From an uncultured Erysipelotrichaceae bacterium (GTDB lineage Bacteria; Bacillota_I; Bacilli_A; Erysipelotrichales; Erysipelotrichaceae): a stretch of 9,232 nt of DNA. The notes below the pieces were generated by a model, which made no database searches, was not told where the DNA came from, and was given only the letters and a program-made list of their open reading frames with translations. Location of the stretch: positions 1 to 9,232 of the forward strand of contig CALNCD010000175.1 in the NCBI GenBank assembly GCA_937874965.1, given 5' to 3'. This document shows positions 1 to 6,554 of the stretch, piece by piece (the stretch's first letter is position 1; every line of letters starts with the position of its first letter). Position numbers and translations under genes: made by a program.

Positions 1-20
1 AACTGCTGAACAATAAACAT
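1..20 (-). CDS. livH: 5' end of a probable branched-chain amino acid ABC permease (LivH-like), cut by the window edge
   Basis: Reading leftward, an AAGGAGG Shine-Dalgarno (28-34) is followed seven bases later by an ATG at 20-18. It opens a frame reading MFIVQQ before the sequence runs out. LivH permeases often begin with a short MF-x-QQ-like stretch before the first membrane helix, and a livH gene directly after a livJ-type binding protein is the standard order. Another ATG at 24-22 is only three bases from the ribosome binding site and is less likely. Only six full codons are visible. The call therefore rests on the strong ribosome binding site, the position 68 bp after the binding-protein gene, and the N-terminal residues. 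Confidence 0.55.
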
Positions 21-27
21 ACATCTG

Positions 28-34
28 CCTCCTT
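28..34 (-). promoter_or_regulatory. Strong ribosome binding site (AAGGAGG) for the downstream permease
   Basis: This is a perfect AAGGAGG on the minus strand, seven bases before the ATG at 20-18. It decides that start over the ATG at 24-22. It lies just after a hairpin (44-65), so translation could depend on local RNA folding. Confidence 0.7.
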
Positions 35-37
35 CAC

Positions 38-65
38 GAAAAGAGGTGAATCCGCTGATTCACCT
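38..65 (-). terminator. Hairpin with short U-tract after the LivJ-like gene; probable partial terminator
   Basis: A nine-base-pair perfect stem (AGGTGAATC at 44-52, GATTCACCT at 57-65) with a four-base loop lies 23 bases after the stop codon of the binding-protein gene. In the minus direction it is followed by CTTTT, a short U-run. The next gene starts only 24 bases further on, so this is more likely partial termination, or an RNA-stabilising hairpin that raises the binding protein over the membrane subunits, than the end of the operon. Confidence 0.6.
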
Positions 66-88
66 GCTTCTAAGATGTCCTATTTGTC

Positions 89-1243
89 TTATGGATTGAC
101 TAAGACAGCGGTTGTAGCAACACCATTTTCGAGTCCTACTACATAGGCAGATTTTACAGCATCATGAAGAGCACTGATTGAGATAGTACCGGTAACTCCG
201 GCAAAGTCTTTCGTTTCGTTTAATGCTGTCGTAACTGCAGCGGAATCCACTTTGCCAGCACGCTGGATTGCATCCATGGCTAACTTCGCCGCATCATATC
301 CTAAAGCATTGAAAGCATTTGGATTTTCATTGTACTCAGTAGCATAAGCCTTGATGAAATCCTGCAAAGTTGTATTCTCGCCTAACGTTGAATAATGGGT
401 TGAATAATACACATTGTTCAGTGAAGGAGCTGTCGCTAGTTCGACCAGTTTATCAGATTCAAAACCATCAGCCCCGAGAACCGTTGCATTGATACCCAAT
501 GTGCGTGCCTGGTTAATGATCAACCCTGCTTCTGAATAATAGCCGGGAACAAACAAGACATCGAACGCACCAAGATTTTTGATATTTGTCAACACGGAAT
601 TGAAATCTGTATCCTTCGTATTGAAGACCTCTTCTTTAAGAATCGTTCCGCCGTTTGCCTTGAACTGTTTGGTAAAGTTCACGGCAAGCCCTGTGCCATA
701 ATCATTTGTATCACGTAAGATCACTGCAGTTTTAGCGTTCAGCTTATTTGACGCAAAATTTGCCATGGTGATTCCCTGGAAAGAATCCCCGAAACAAATA
801 CGGAACGCTTCTGCATACGCTTTAGACCCATCATTGGTCACACCATCCGCTGTCGCTGAGGCAAAGATAACCGGAACACCATTGTCATTGGAAACAGGTG
901 TAACTGCCTTAGCCAGACCTGACGTTGCCGGACCGACAACAGCAACAACCTTGTCATCAGTTACAAGCCGGGTCTGGTTCTGAACTGCAGTGGGTGCATC
1001 GGATTTGTTATCGTATTGTACGATTTCAATCTTCTTACCATCAATTCCGCCTGCATCATTGATCTGTTTCACTGCTAATTTGACACCGTTAAGCTCCATA
1101 TTCCCATAGCTTGACGCATCACCCGTAAGCTCAAGATTGACGCCAAGTTTGATTGTATCACTCCCTGAACTACTGGAACACCCGGCAAAAACCATTGCCA
1201 TTGCCATCATTGCGGTGGCAAAAAACACCTTCTTTTTTTTCAT
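89..1243 (-). CDS. livJ: Branched-chain amino acid-type ABC transporter substrate-binding lipoprotein (LivJ-like)
   Basis: This is the extracytoplasmic receptor of a high-affinity ABC importer of the HAAT family. It would deliver leucine, isoleucine, valine or a related amino acid to LivHM/LivGF. The 384 residues start with a lysine-rich signal peptide ending in the lipobox FAGC, with Cys22 as the lipid-anchored residue, followed by a Ser-rich linker. The mature protein has the Peripla_BP_6 (Leu/Ile/Val-binding) pattern: an N-terminal IKLGVNLELTGDASSYG strand and loop, LNGVKLAVKQINDAGGIDGK near residues 50-70, and the VAVVGPATSG ligand-loop segment near 100. Length is normal for the family. 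The start is supported by AAGGAGA about seven bases upstream. A hairpin and a probable livH start follow it. The family is certain, but substrate cannot be read from sequence; similar receptors also bind amides or other amino acids. Confidence 0.93.
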   Translation of the reverse strand: MKKKKVFFATAMMAMAMVFAGCSSSSGSDTIKLGVNLELTGDASSYGNMELNGVKLAVKQINDAGGIDGKKIEIVQYDNKSDAPTAVQNQTRLVTDDKVVAVVGPATSGLAKAVTPVSNDNGVPVIFASATADGVTNDGSKAYAEAFRICFGDSFQGITMANFASNKLNAKTAVILRDTNDYGTGLAVNFTKQFKANGGTILKEEVFNTKDTDFNSVLTNIKNLGAFDVLFVPGYYSEAGLIINQARTLGINATVLGADGFESDKLVELATAPSLNNVYYSTHYSTLGENTTLQDFIKAYATEYNENPNAFNALGYDAAKLAMDAIQRAGKVDSAAVTTALNETKDFAGVTGTISISALHDAVKSAYVVGLENGVATTAVLVNP

Positions 1244-1266
1244 AACATCTCTCCTTGTTTCTGTCC

Positions 1267-1295
1267 ATTATATAAAAGTTCATTGAAAATTACAA
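1267..1295 (-). promoter_or_regulatory. Sigma-A-type promoter for the LivJ-like gene
   Basis: On the minus strand a -35 hexamer TTGTAA (1290-1295; four of six consensus bases) is separated by 17 bp from a perfect -10 TATAAT (1267-1272). Transcription would begin near 1260, leaving a leader of about 17 nt that contains the ribosome binding site. Confidence 0.7.
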
Positions 1296-1359
1296 TCAAT
1301 TTTTTCACTTTTATTTCAGAATAGTTTTCAATCACTCATTTTCTTTCATTATCGAATCG

Positions 1360-1387
1360 TTGACAAAGCCATTTTAACCTTTAGAAT
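1360..1387 (+). promoter_or_regulatory. Sigma-A-type promoter for the Crp/Fnr-family regulator gene
   Basis: A perfect -35 TTGACA (1360-1365) is followed after 16 bp by TAGAAT (1382-1387), which matches the -10 consensus at five of six positions. The predicted start is near 1394, giving a leader of only about 10 nt, so the ribosome binding site AGAGG (1395-1399) lies at the extreme 5' end of the transcript. It faces away from the livJ promoter, with about 64 bp between the two -35 elements. Confidence 0.72.
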
Positions 1388-1404
1388 AGTACATAGAGGT
1401 AGCT

Positions 1405-2073
1405 ATGATTGAACAATTGAAACTTGATGATTACATTCTCCTTAAAGAATTCATGAAGACCATTGGGGACGATGCATTCCGCAGCGGCCATTTCAAGCGG
1501 TTTAAAAAGCATGAATTTCTTGCGCATAAAGGAAACTCCATCTACCGGTGTTTCTTCATTCTGGATGGTGAGCTCAGCGTCTATAACGAATTTGATAACG
1601 GAAAGATCTATAATATCGAGCAAATCCGTGCCGGCATGATCGTTGGAGAAATGGAAATCGTCGCAAAGATTGATGTCTTTTCCGCAACTGTAGTTGCTAA
1701 CACCGATGTTCTGGTCTATTCCTTCACAAAAGAAAGCTATCATGAATGGATGAACCAGTCCTCAGAGTTTATTGCTCAGGCAAATATCCGCCTGGCTTCC
1801 ATGCTCTGTCAGATTTCCACAACCCATGGTGAGAACATCGTTTACTCATCTCGTGAGGTTCTAGCACGTCTCTTGATCCGGATGTATGGAACACAACCCA
1901 AAGCAACCTTGATCCTGAACGATACCCGTAAGGATCTCAGTGAAAAAACCGGACTAAGCATCCGTTCAATCAACCGGGTTATCCGATGGTTTCTCGACCA
2001 GAATTATCTGGAAATCAGCAAGGGCAAAATTCTTTTAAACCCGAAATACATTGAACGTCTAAAATCAATCTAG
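1405..2073 (+). CDS. Crp/Fnr-family transcriptional regulator
   Basis: This 222-residue cytoplasmic DNA-binding regulator has an N-terminal cyclic-nucleotide-binding-type beta-roll (about 27-110, including FFILDGELSVY and GEMEIVAKID), a dimerisation helix (about 115-140) and a C-terminal winged helix-turn-helix (about 170-210). LSEKTGLSIRSINRVIRWF is the HTH core. It has only two cysteines (49 and 135) and no N-terminal cysteine cluster, so it is not an Fe-S FNR. Aligned by eye to E. coli CRP, the cAMP-phosphate Arg-Ser is Phe92-Ser93, so cAMP is an unlikely ligand. Start chosen by AGAGG five bases before the ATG. It lies 65 bp upstream of the glycyl radical enzyme gene with no terminator visible between, so it probably regulates and may be cotranscribed with that gene. 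Family certain; signal unknown. Confidence 0.92.
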   Translation: MIEQLKLDDYILLKEFMKTIGDDAFRSGHFKRFKKHEFLAHKGNSIYRCFFILDGELSVYNEFDNGKIYNIEQIRAGMIVGEMEIVAKIDVFSATVVANTDVLVYSFTKESYHEWMNQSSEFIAQANIRLASMLCQISTTHGENIVYSSREVLARLLIRMYGTQPKATLILNDTRKDLSEKTGLSIRSINRVIRWFLDQNYLEISKGKILLNPKYIERLKSI

Positions 2074-2077
2074 TTTG

Positions 2078-2089
2078 TGCCACATGGCA
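2078..2089 (+). promoter_or_regulatory. Candidate operator: inverted repeat TGCCA-CA-TGGCA upstream of yjjI
   Basis: Two perfect five-base arms flank a two-base centre, four bases after the regulator's stop codon. The centre (2083.5) lies about 41.5 bp upstream of the transcription start predicted near 2125. That spacing is typical for class II activation by Crp/Fnr proteins. The arms are short, and a second overlapping small palindrome (TGTG-C-CACA, 2076-2084) exists. The site is seen; its use by the neighbouring regulator is inferred. Confidence 0.45.
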
Positions 2090-2118
2090 TTGTTTATCTT
2101 CTCGAAAATGCTTATTAT
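2090..2118 (+). promoter_or_regulatory. Predicted promoter for yjjI-yjjW
   Basis: A good -10 TATTAT (2113-2118, five of six) lies 17 bp after a poor -35 TTGTTT (2090-2095, three of six). A weak -35 beside an inverted repeat is what an activator-dependent promoter looks like. The predicted start is near 2125. Confidence 0.5.
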
Positions 2119-2138
2119 AAAGAAAAGAGAGGTGCACT

Positions 2139-3677
2139 ATGAAACCACTAGATTCTAAGACTGTTGAAAACACTCGTGAGCGCATCCTGGATACCATTAC
2201 GTCTGTAACCCTAACCCATGAGCAGAAAGTCTCTAACTTATCCGGGTTGGCTGTTTCTCTGATGGATGTTCTCGATTTGCCTGAACATTATCTGTACTAC
2301 AAGGATAAAGGGATCATTTGCGATCTGAATGAAGGCAACGCACCACTAAGGCCTCGCTATATCGTCCCGGACTATGACCTATTATTTGAAAAAGGCTGTG
2401 CTTTTCTGAAACTAAGTCCTCCTACCGATCTGCAAGAAGCGCTGAATACACTCCTTATTTTCTATAAGCATGTCCCTTCTGTCACAAATTTTCCGGTGTA
2501 TATCGGTAATCTGGATACCTTGCTTGAACCTTTTGTCTTGAAAGAAAGCTATGAAAGCGCGAAAAAACAGCTTCGTTTATTCTTGATTCATCTGGATCGG
2601 ACGATTACAGATGCGTTCTGCCATGCAAATCTTGGTCCTCAAGCCAGCGTTACCGGTCAGATCATTCTTGAACTGGAACGCGAACTTCAGGATGCTGTTC
2701 CTAATATGTCAATCAAATATGACCCGGCAGTGACACCTGACGACTATGCTGAAGAAGCGATCAAGACCATGTTGGCTGTCTCCAAGCCAGCCTTTGCAAA
2801 TCATCCGATGTTTGTCAGCGAATTAGGAGAACGTTATGGAATTGCAAGCTGCTACAACGGTTTATTGATTGGTGGCGGCGCATATACGCTGGTCCGTGTC
2901 CTTCTAGGCCGATTAGCCCAAACAGCAACAGACTCCAAAGACTTCTTTGAACGTGTTCTTCCCGATTGCATTGAGACAATGGCATCATTGATGGATGAAC
3001 GAATCAAGTTCATTGTCGAGGACTCTAATTTCTTCGAAACAAACTTCCTGGCTCAGGAAGGCTTTATCCGAAAGGACAATTTCTCCGCGATGTTCGGAAT
3101 CGTTGGACTCGCAGAATGTGTCAATGATTTGATGCTTAAAGACGGATACACCCATGCTGATCGTTATGGACACAGCGAAATCGCCGACAATCTCGGCATC
3201 AAGATCATGGATACTATTGATGCCTTCAATTCAACTCATCATAGTGAGTACTGCTATGGCTCTGGCCAACATCATCTGCTGCATGGTCAAGTCGGCATCG
3301 AAACCGATTCCGGTCAAAGCCCGACAGTACGGATTCCTATCCATGATGAACCTGCTGAACTTTCTGATCATCTGCTACATGCCGCGAAATTCCATCATTA
3401 CTTCCCTTCCGGAACGGGAGACATCTTCCCAGTGGAATCCACTGCATTAAAGAATCCAAGTTTTATTCTAGACATCATCAAAGGTGCTTTCGCCAGCGGT
3501 TGCCGTTATCTGACCTTTGAAGATTCCAATGCAGACGTTATTCGGGTAACAGGCTATCTAGCAAAACGTTCTGAACTGGAAAAGCTGGACGGTGGTGACG
3601 CTGTCCTTCAAAACACAACGTATTTCGGCCTTGGTGCTGCCAAGGAATCGAAGATTCTGGAAAGAAAACCACGCTGA
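2139..3677 (+). CDS. yjjI: YjjI-family glycyl radical enzyme
   Basis: This is a 512-residue cytoplasmic glycyl radical enzyme, close to the roughly 516 residues of E. coli YjjI. The C-terminal radical motif is RVTGY (469-473), with Gly472 the likely radical site, about 40 residues from the end. Cys238 in the GIASCYNGLLIGGG segment is my candidate for the active-site thiyl cysteine. A histidine-rich stretch, YCYGSGQHHLLHG (371-383), and CHANLGPQASVTGQ (161-174) are further conserved-looking blocks. The protein is much shorter than pyruvate formate-lyase or diol dehydratase, and no N-terminal ATP-cone of NrdD is seen. The reaction is unknown to me; enzymes of this class need anaerobic activation. 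A GAGG-type ribosome binding site lies four to six bases upstream. The gene overlaps its activase gene by one base (TGATG). Confidence 0.9.
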   Translation: MKPLDSKTVENTRERILDTITSVTLTHEQKVSNLSGLAVSLMDVLDLPEHYLYYKDKGIICDLNEGNAPLRPRYIVPDYDLLFEKGCAFLKLSPPTDLQEALNTLLIFYKHVPSVTNFPVYIGNLDTLLEPFVLKESYESAKKQLRLFLIHLDRTITDAFCHANLGPQASVTGQIILELERELQDAVPNMSIKYDPAVTPDDYAEEAIKTMLAVSKPAFANHPMFVSELGERYGIASCYNGLLIGGGAYTLVRVLLGRLAQTATDSKDFFERVLPDCIETMASLMDERIKFIVEDSNFFETNFLAQEGFIRKDNFSAMFGIVGLAECVNDLMLKDGYTHADRYGHSEIADNLGIKIMDTIDAFNSTHHSEYCYGSGQHHLLHGQVGIETDSGQSPTVRIPIHDEPAELSDHLLHAAKFHHYFPSGTGDIFPVESTALKNPSFILDIIKGAFASGCRYLTFEDSNADVIRVTGYLAKRSELEKLDGGDAVLQNTTYFGLGAAKESKILERKPR

Positions 3678-4387
3678 TGCCAAACACAGCCAATGTAACG
3701 AAAATCATCCGTTTCAGTGCTGTTGATGGACCTGGTAACCGAGCAGTTATATTCTTGCAGGGATGCAACTATAACTGCTCTTTCTGTCATAATCCAGAAA
3801 CCATTGCCCAACGGAGCGAAACATCACGCTGGATGACCTGTGATGAGATATTCACGGAAATCGGATCGGGAATCAAGTTTGTTCGAGGTATAACAGTCTC
3901 TGGCGGAGAATGTACTCTTCAAAGGGATATGCTGATTGAAATTTTCACACAGGCCCGCCAGTTGGGCTTGACCACCTATATTGACTCTAACGGTTCATAC
4001 GATTTTTCTAAAGATCAAGAACTTCTTGATCTTACAGACAGTGTCATGTTGGATGTCAAATGCACTGATGACAGTGAGCATCGCCGCATTGCCGCTTTCA
4101 CCAATGCCATAGTTCTCAAGAATATTGATACATTAGGTTCACTGGATAAACTCTATGAAATCAGAACCGTGATTTCCCCGACCTTGATGGATTGCGAACA
4201 AACCGTGGGTGAAGCAGCCAGACGGATAAGTATCTATCCCAACACTCGATATAAGCTGATCAAATACAGACCCAATGGGGTACGGATGCAGTACATCCGT
4301 GATTTAAAGACACCTACCCCGGCTCTGATGTCCTCTTTGGAAACACTTGCACTGGAAAACGGAGCAGCCAGCGTTATCATCACCTGA
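3677..4387 (+). CDS. yjjW: YjjW-type glycyl radical enzyme activase (radical SAM)
   Basis: This radical SAM protein would cleave S-adenosylmethionine and abstract hydrogen from Gly472 of the partner enzyme. The CX3CX2C cluster motif is CNYNCSFC with Cys30, Cys34 and Cys37. The N-terminal FSAVDGPGNRAVIFLQGC leads into it, the TVSGGE SAM-binding motif is at 73-78, and YIDSNG at 101-106 and MLDVKC at 124-129 match activase strands. At 236 residues it is short. Only 36 residues lie between Cys37 and the SGGE motif, and the eight-cysteine ferredoxin-like insert found in many activases is absent. The start overlaps the yjjI stop as TGATG, and only a weak GGAAAG lies well upstream, so translation is probably coupled to yjjI. 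The role as activase of YjjI is inferred from the pairing and is well supported. Confidence 0.92.
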   Translation: MPNTANVTKIIRFSAVDGPGNRAVIFLQGCNYNCSFCHNPETIAQRSETSRWMTCDEIFTEIGSGIKFVRGITVSGGECTLQRDMLIEIFTQARQLGLTTYIDSNGSYDFSKDQELLDLTDSVMLDVKCTDDSEHRRIAAFTNAIVLKNIDTLGSLDKLYEIRTVISPTLMDCEQTVGEAARRISIYPNTRYKLIKYRPNGVRMQYIRDLKTPTPALMSSLETLALENGAASVIIT

Positions 4388-4409
4388 ATAATGGGACTAT
4401 CCCTAGGAG

Positions 4410-4434
4410 AAGGATGTTAATCATCCTTTTTCTC
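4410..4434 (+). terminator. Rho-independent terminator of the yjjI-yjjW transcript
   Basis: A seven-base-pair stem (AAGGATG 4410-4416, CATCCTT 4422-4428) with the loop TTAAT runs into TTTTTCTCT. It begins 23 bases after the yjjW stop. The stem is short and moderate in GC, so it may be only moderately efficient. Confidence 0.65.
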
Positions 4435-4465
4435 TGCGTACTGGTCCTATCTGAGGTAAAAGCAC

Positions 4466-4493
4466 AAAAAAAGAGATGACACTGCCATCTCTT
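4466..4493 (-). terminator. Rho-independent terminator of the nucleoside ABC operon
   Basis: On the minus strand an eight-base-pair stem (AAGAGATG 4471-4478, CATCTCTT 4486-4493) with a seven-base loop is followed by a run of seven U (4466-4472, overlapping the stem base). It lies about 30 bases after the last permease stop. Together with the hairpin at 4410-4434 it insulates the two convergent operons. Confidence 0.8.
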
Positions 4494-4524
4494 GGACAAA
4501 ACCTGTGAAGATACTGCTGCAAAT

Positions 4525-5475
4525 CTATGATCGAGCCCCTTGATCATAGGGAATGCCGGCTGCTTTAGGTCCATTTCCCTTGCCGCGGAACAGAATCAAT
4601 GCGAAGATTGTAATCACATATGGGAAAGCAAAGAAGACTTCATCTGGCAAGAAACTTAGGAAAGCAACTGAATTCACGAACATCCGGATAATCTGGGAGA
4701 GGCCAAAGAAGGTTCCTGCACCCAATACACCGAAGGGATTCCATTTGCCAAAGACCAGCGTTGCCAAGGCAATAAACCCTATCCCATGAATACTGCCGAC
4801 GGTAAACTGCGTATCTTGAGTCAAGACAAGGATTCCCCCTGCCAATCCTGACAGGATACCGGAAATCAATACACCGATATATCGGGTCTTATACACATTA
4901 ATTCCCAGGCTTTCTGCAGCATGCGGATTTTCGCCGCAAGCACGCATGCGGATTCCGAAACGGGTTTTCTTCAAGACATACCAGGTTATCAAAACAAGCA
5001 GGAATCCAATATAGACCGTAGCATAGACGTTATTGAAGAAAATCGGTCCGATAATCGGGATATCCTTGAGAACTGGAACACTGACTTTCGCAAAGCCGGT
5101 TTGGAACGTCTGGGTCCGTTGCTGATTAAAGATAATCTGACATAGATAAACAGTCAATCCTGTCGCCAGCATGTTGATCCCAGTTCCTGAAATAACCTGA
5201 TTTGCTTTCAGACGAATACTCGCAAAGGCATGAATTAATGAGAAAATCCCACCTGCAATCGCACCTACGACTATGGAAATCCAAGGTGCCCATGCTGTAT
5301 ATGGCTCAAGGAAAACGATGGTCGTTGCACTTGCGAAAGCGCCAATCAGCATCAACCCTTCCAAAGCGACATTGGTAACGCCGCTCTTTTCGGAATAAAG
5401 TCCGCCAAGTCCAGCAATAATAATCGGACACGAGAAGATCAACGTCATATTCAATGCAGTGTATAATGTAGACAT
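4525..5475 (-). CDS. nupQ: Nucleoside-type ABC transporter permease (NupQ/YufQ-like)
   Basis: This is an integral membrane subunit of a carbohydrate-uptake-2-type importer, BPD_transp_2 family, 316 residues against about 319 for B. subtilis YufQ. It is strongly hydrophobic, with roughly eight to ten predicted helices by eye. Family hallmarks are SGVTNVALEGLMLIGAF (31-47) and the cytoplasmic ATPase-contact loop RACGENPHAAESLGIN (178-193). It would form the translocation pore as a heterodimer with the permease encoded just upstream. Its ATG overlaps the upstream stop by one base (TAATG), so translation is probably coupled; a G-rich stretch lies about ten bases upstream. It is the last gene of the operon before a good terminator. 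Confidence 0.9.
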   Translation of the reverse strand: MSTLYTALNMTLIFSCPIIIAGLGGLYSEKSGVTNVALEGLMLIGAFASATTIVFLEPYTAWAPWISIVVGAIAGGIFSLIHAFASIRLKANQVISGTGINMLATGLTVYLCQIIFNQQRTQTFQTGFAKVSVPVLKDIPIIGPIFFNNVYATVYIGFLLVLITWYVLKKTRFGIRMRACGENPHAAESLGINVYKTRYIGVLISGILSGLAGGILVLTQDTQFTVGSIHGIGFIALATLVFGKWNPFGVLGAGTFFGLSQIIRMFVNSVAFLSFLPDEVFFAFPYVITIFALILFRGKGNGPKAAGIPYDQGARS

Positions 5476-6554
5476 TATTTTATTCCCCCAATCCGCTTAA
5501 GAATATCTTTAAGTCCATTCTTCATGGCGATCAGGACGATAATCATTGCACTGACGATCACAGCAATTTCCTTGGGAATTCCATAGACCTGCATGATTGT
5601 CTGCGCTGATTGCAAAGCTCCCAACAAGACACCGCCGAATAAGGATCCCAAGGCAGTGTTCCCGCCAATCAAAGCCACCGCTATCCCATCTGAACCATAG
5701 CCATCAAACGAGGTCAGAACCCGCCCGAAACCGAAGGTTCCCAAGGTCATGACCGCACCGGCTAGACCAGCGAACGCCCCTGCAATGGACATTGACAGGA
5801 TAATATTGCGGGAAACCTTCATCCCCGCATAACGAGAAGCATCGCGGTTTGCCCCGACAGCACGCAATTCATAGCCGAACGTCGTTTTTTCCATGATAAT
5901 CTTGAAAATAATAATTGCCAGGATTACGATAATGATCCCCCAATTTAAACGGGACTGATTTGTCAGAGAAGAAAGAAATGAACTGGATAAGGATGCACTC
6001 TGGGGAATATCAGCTGTCTTTGTCAAGGATGAACCAGGAATCAGCTTAAGCAGATAATTCGTCGTGTACATCGCCGTGTAATTCATCATGATTGTGACCA
6101 CGACTTCATTGATATTGAATTTTGCTTTCAGTAGCCCTGGCACAAATCCCCAGAGGGCACCAGCAACTGCTGCAGCCAATACAGCAACCACCACATGCAA
6201 GCCAATCGGCAACTTCACAACCAAAGCAACAAAAACCGCAGCATAGCCGCCGACAATCATTTGACCCTCAGCACCGATATTGAACAGACCGGCCTGGAAT
6301 GCGAAAGCAACTGAAAGTCCAGTAAGTGTAATCGGCATGACCGTAACAAGGAATTCGCCGATATAGCGGATATTGAAGCCGGCATCAGTGATACCGAACA
6401 CGCCGCGTCCCATTGCGATAAACATATCCAATGGATTCAGACCGGTAATCAAAAGAATCAGCAATCCAGCGAGAAAGCCAAGTATAATCGCAAGAACGGA
6501 AACAATAAGATTTGAACGATGCTCATCTTGTAACGCAAGTTTAAATCGACTCAT
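5475..6554 (-). CDS. nupP: Nucleoside-type ABC transporter permease (NupP/YufP-like)
   Basis: This is the other pore subunit, 359 residues, normal for the family. An N-terminal soluble stretch of about 15 residues leads into many hydrophobic helices. The diagnostic FNIGAEGQMIVGGYAAV is at 91-107 and the ATPase-contact loop RAVGANRDASRYAGM is at 231-245. A polar Ser/Thr-rich loop (about 174-202) probably lies outside the membrane. GGAGGAG four bases before the ATG is a strong ribosome binding site of its own. That means translation here need not depend on the damaged ATPase gene it overlaps by 14 bases. The downstream permease overlaps by one base. Confidence 0.91.
   Translation of the reverse strand: MSRFKLALQDEHRSNLIVSVLAIILGFLAGLLILLITGLNPLDMFIAMGRGVFGITDAGFNIRYIGEFLVTVMPITLTGLSVAFAFQAGLFNIGAEGQMIVGGYAAVFVALVVKLPIGLHVVVAVLAAAVAGALWGFVPGLLKAKFNINEVVVTIMMNYTAMYTTNYLLKLIPGSSLTKTADIPQSASLSSSFLSSLTNQSRLNWGIIIVILAIIIFKIIMEKTTFGYELRAVGANRDASRYAGMKVSRNIILSMSIAGAFAGLAGAVMTLGTFGFGRVLTSFDGYGSDGIAVALIGGNTALGSLFGGVLLGALQSAQTIMQVYGIPKEIAVIVSAMIIVLIAMKNGLKDILKRIGGIK

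Noticed and set aside
2139..3677. Reading the glycyl radical enzyme as pyruvate formate-lyase or anaerobic ribonucleotide reductase
   Set aside because: It is too short for pyruvate formate-lyase, no ATP-cone is seen at the N-terminus, and there is no C-terminal zinc cysteine set of NrdD. Length, RVTGY motif and the overlapping activase fit YjjI.
3538..3811. Minus-strand open frames opposite the yjjI-yjjW junction
   Set aside because: They are shadows of two well-supported plus-strand genes, with no ribosome binding sites or recognisable domains.
4388..4524. A small gene or RNA in the convergent gap
   Set aside because: The 137 bp is accounted for by two opposing terminators; no open frame with a ribosome binding site was found.
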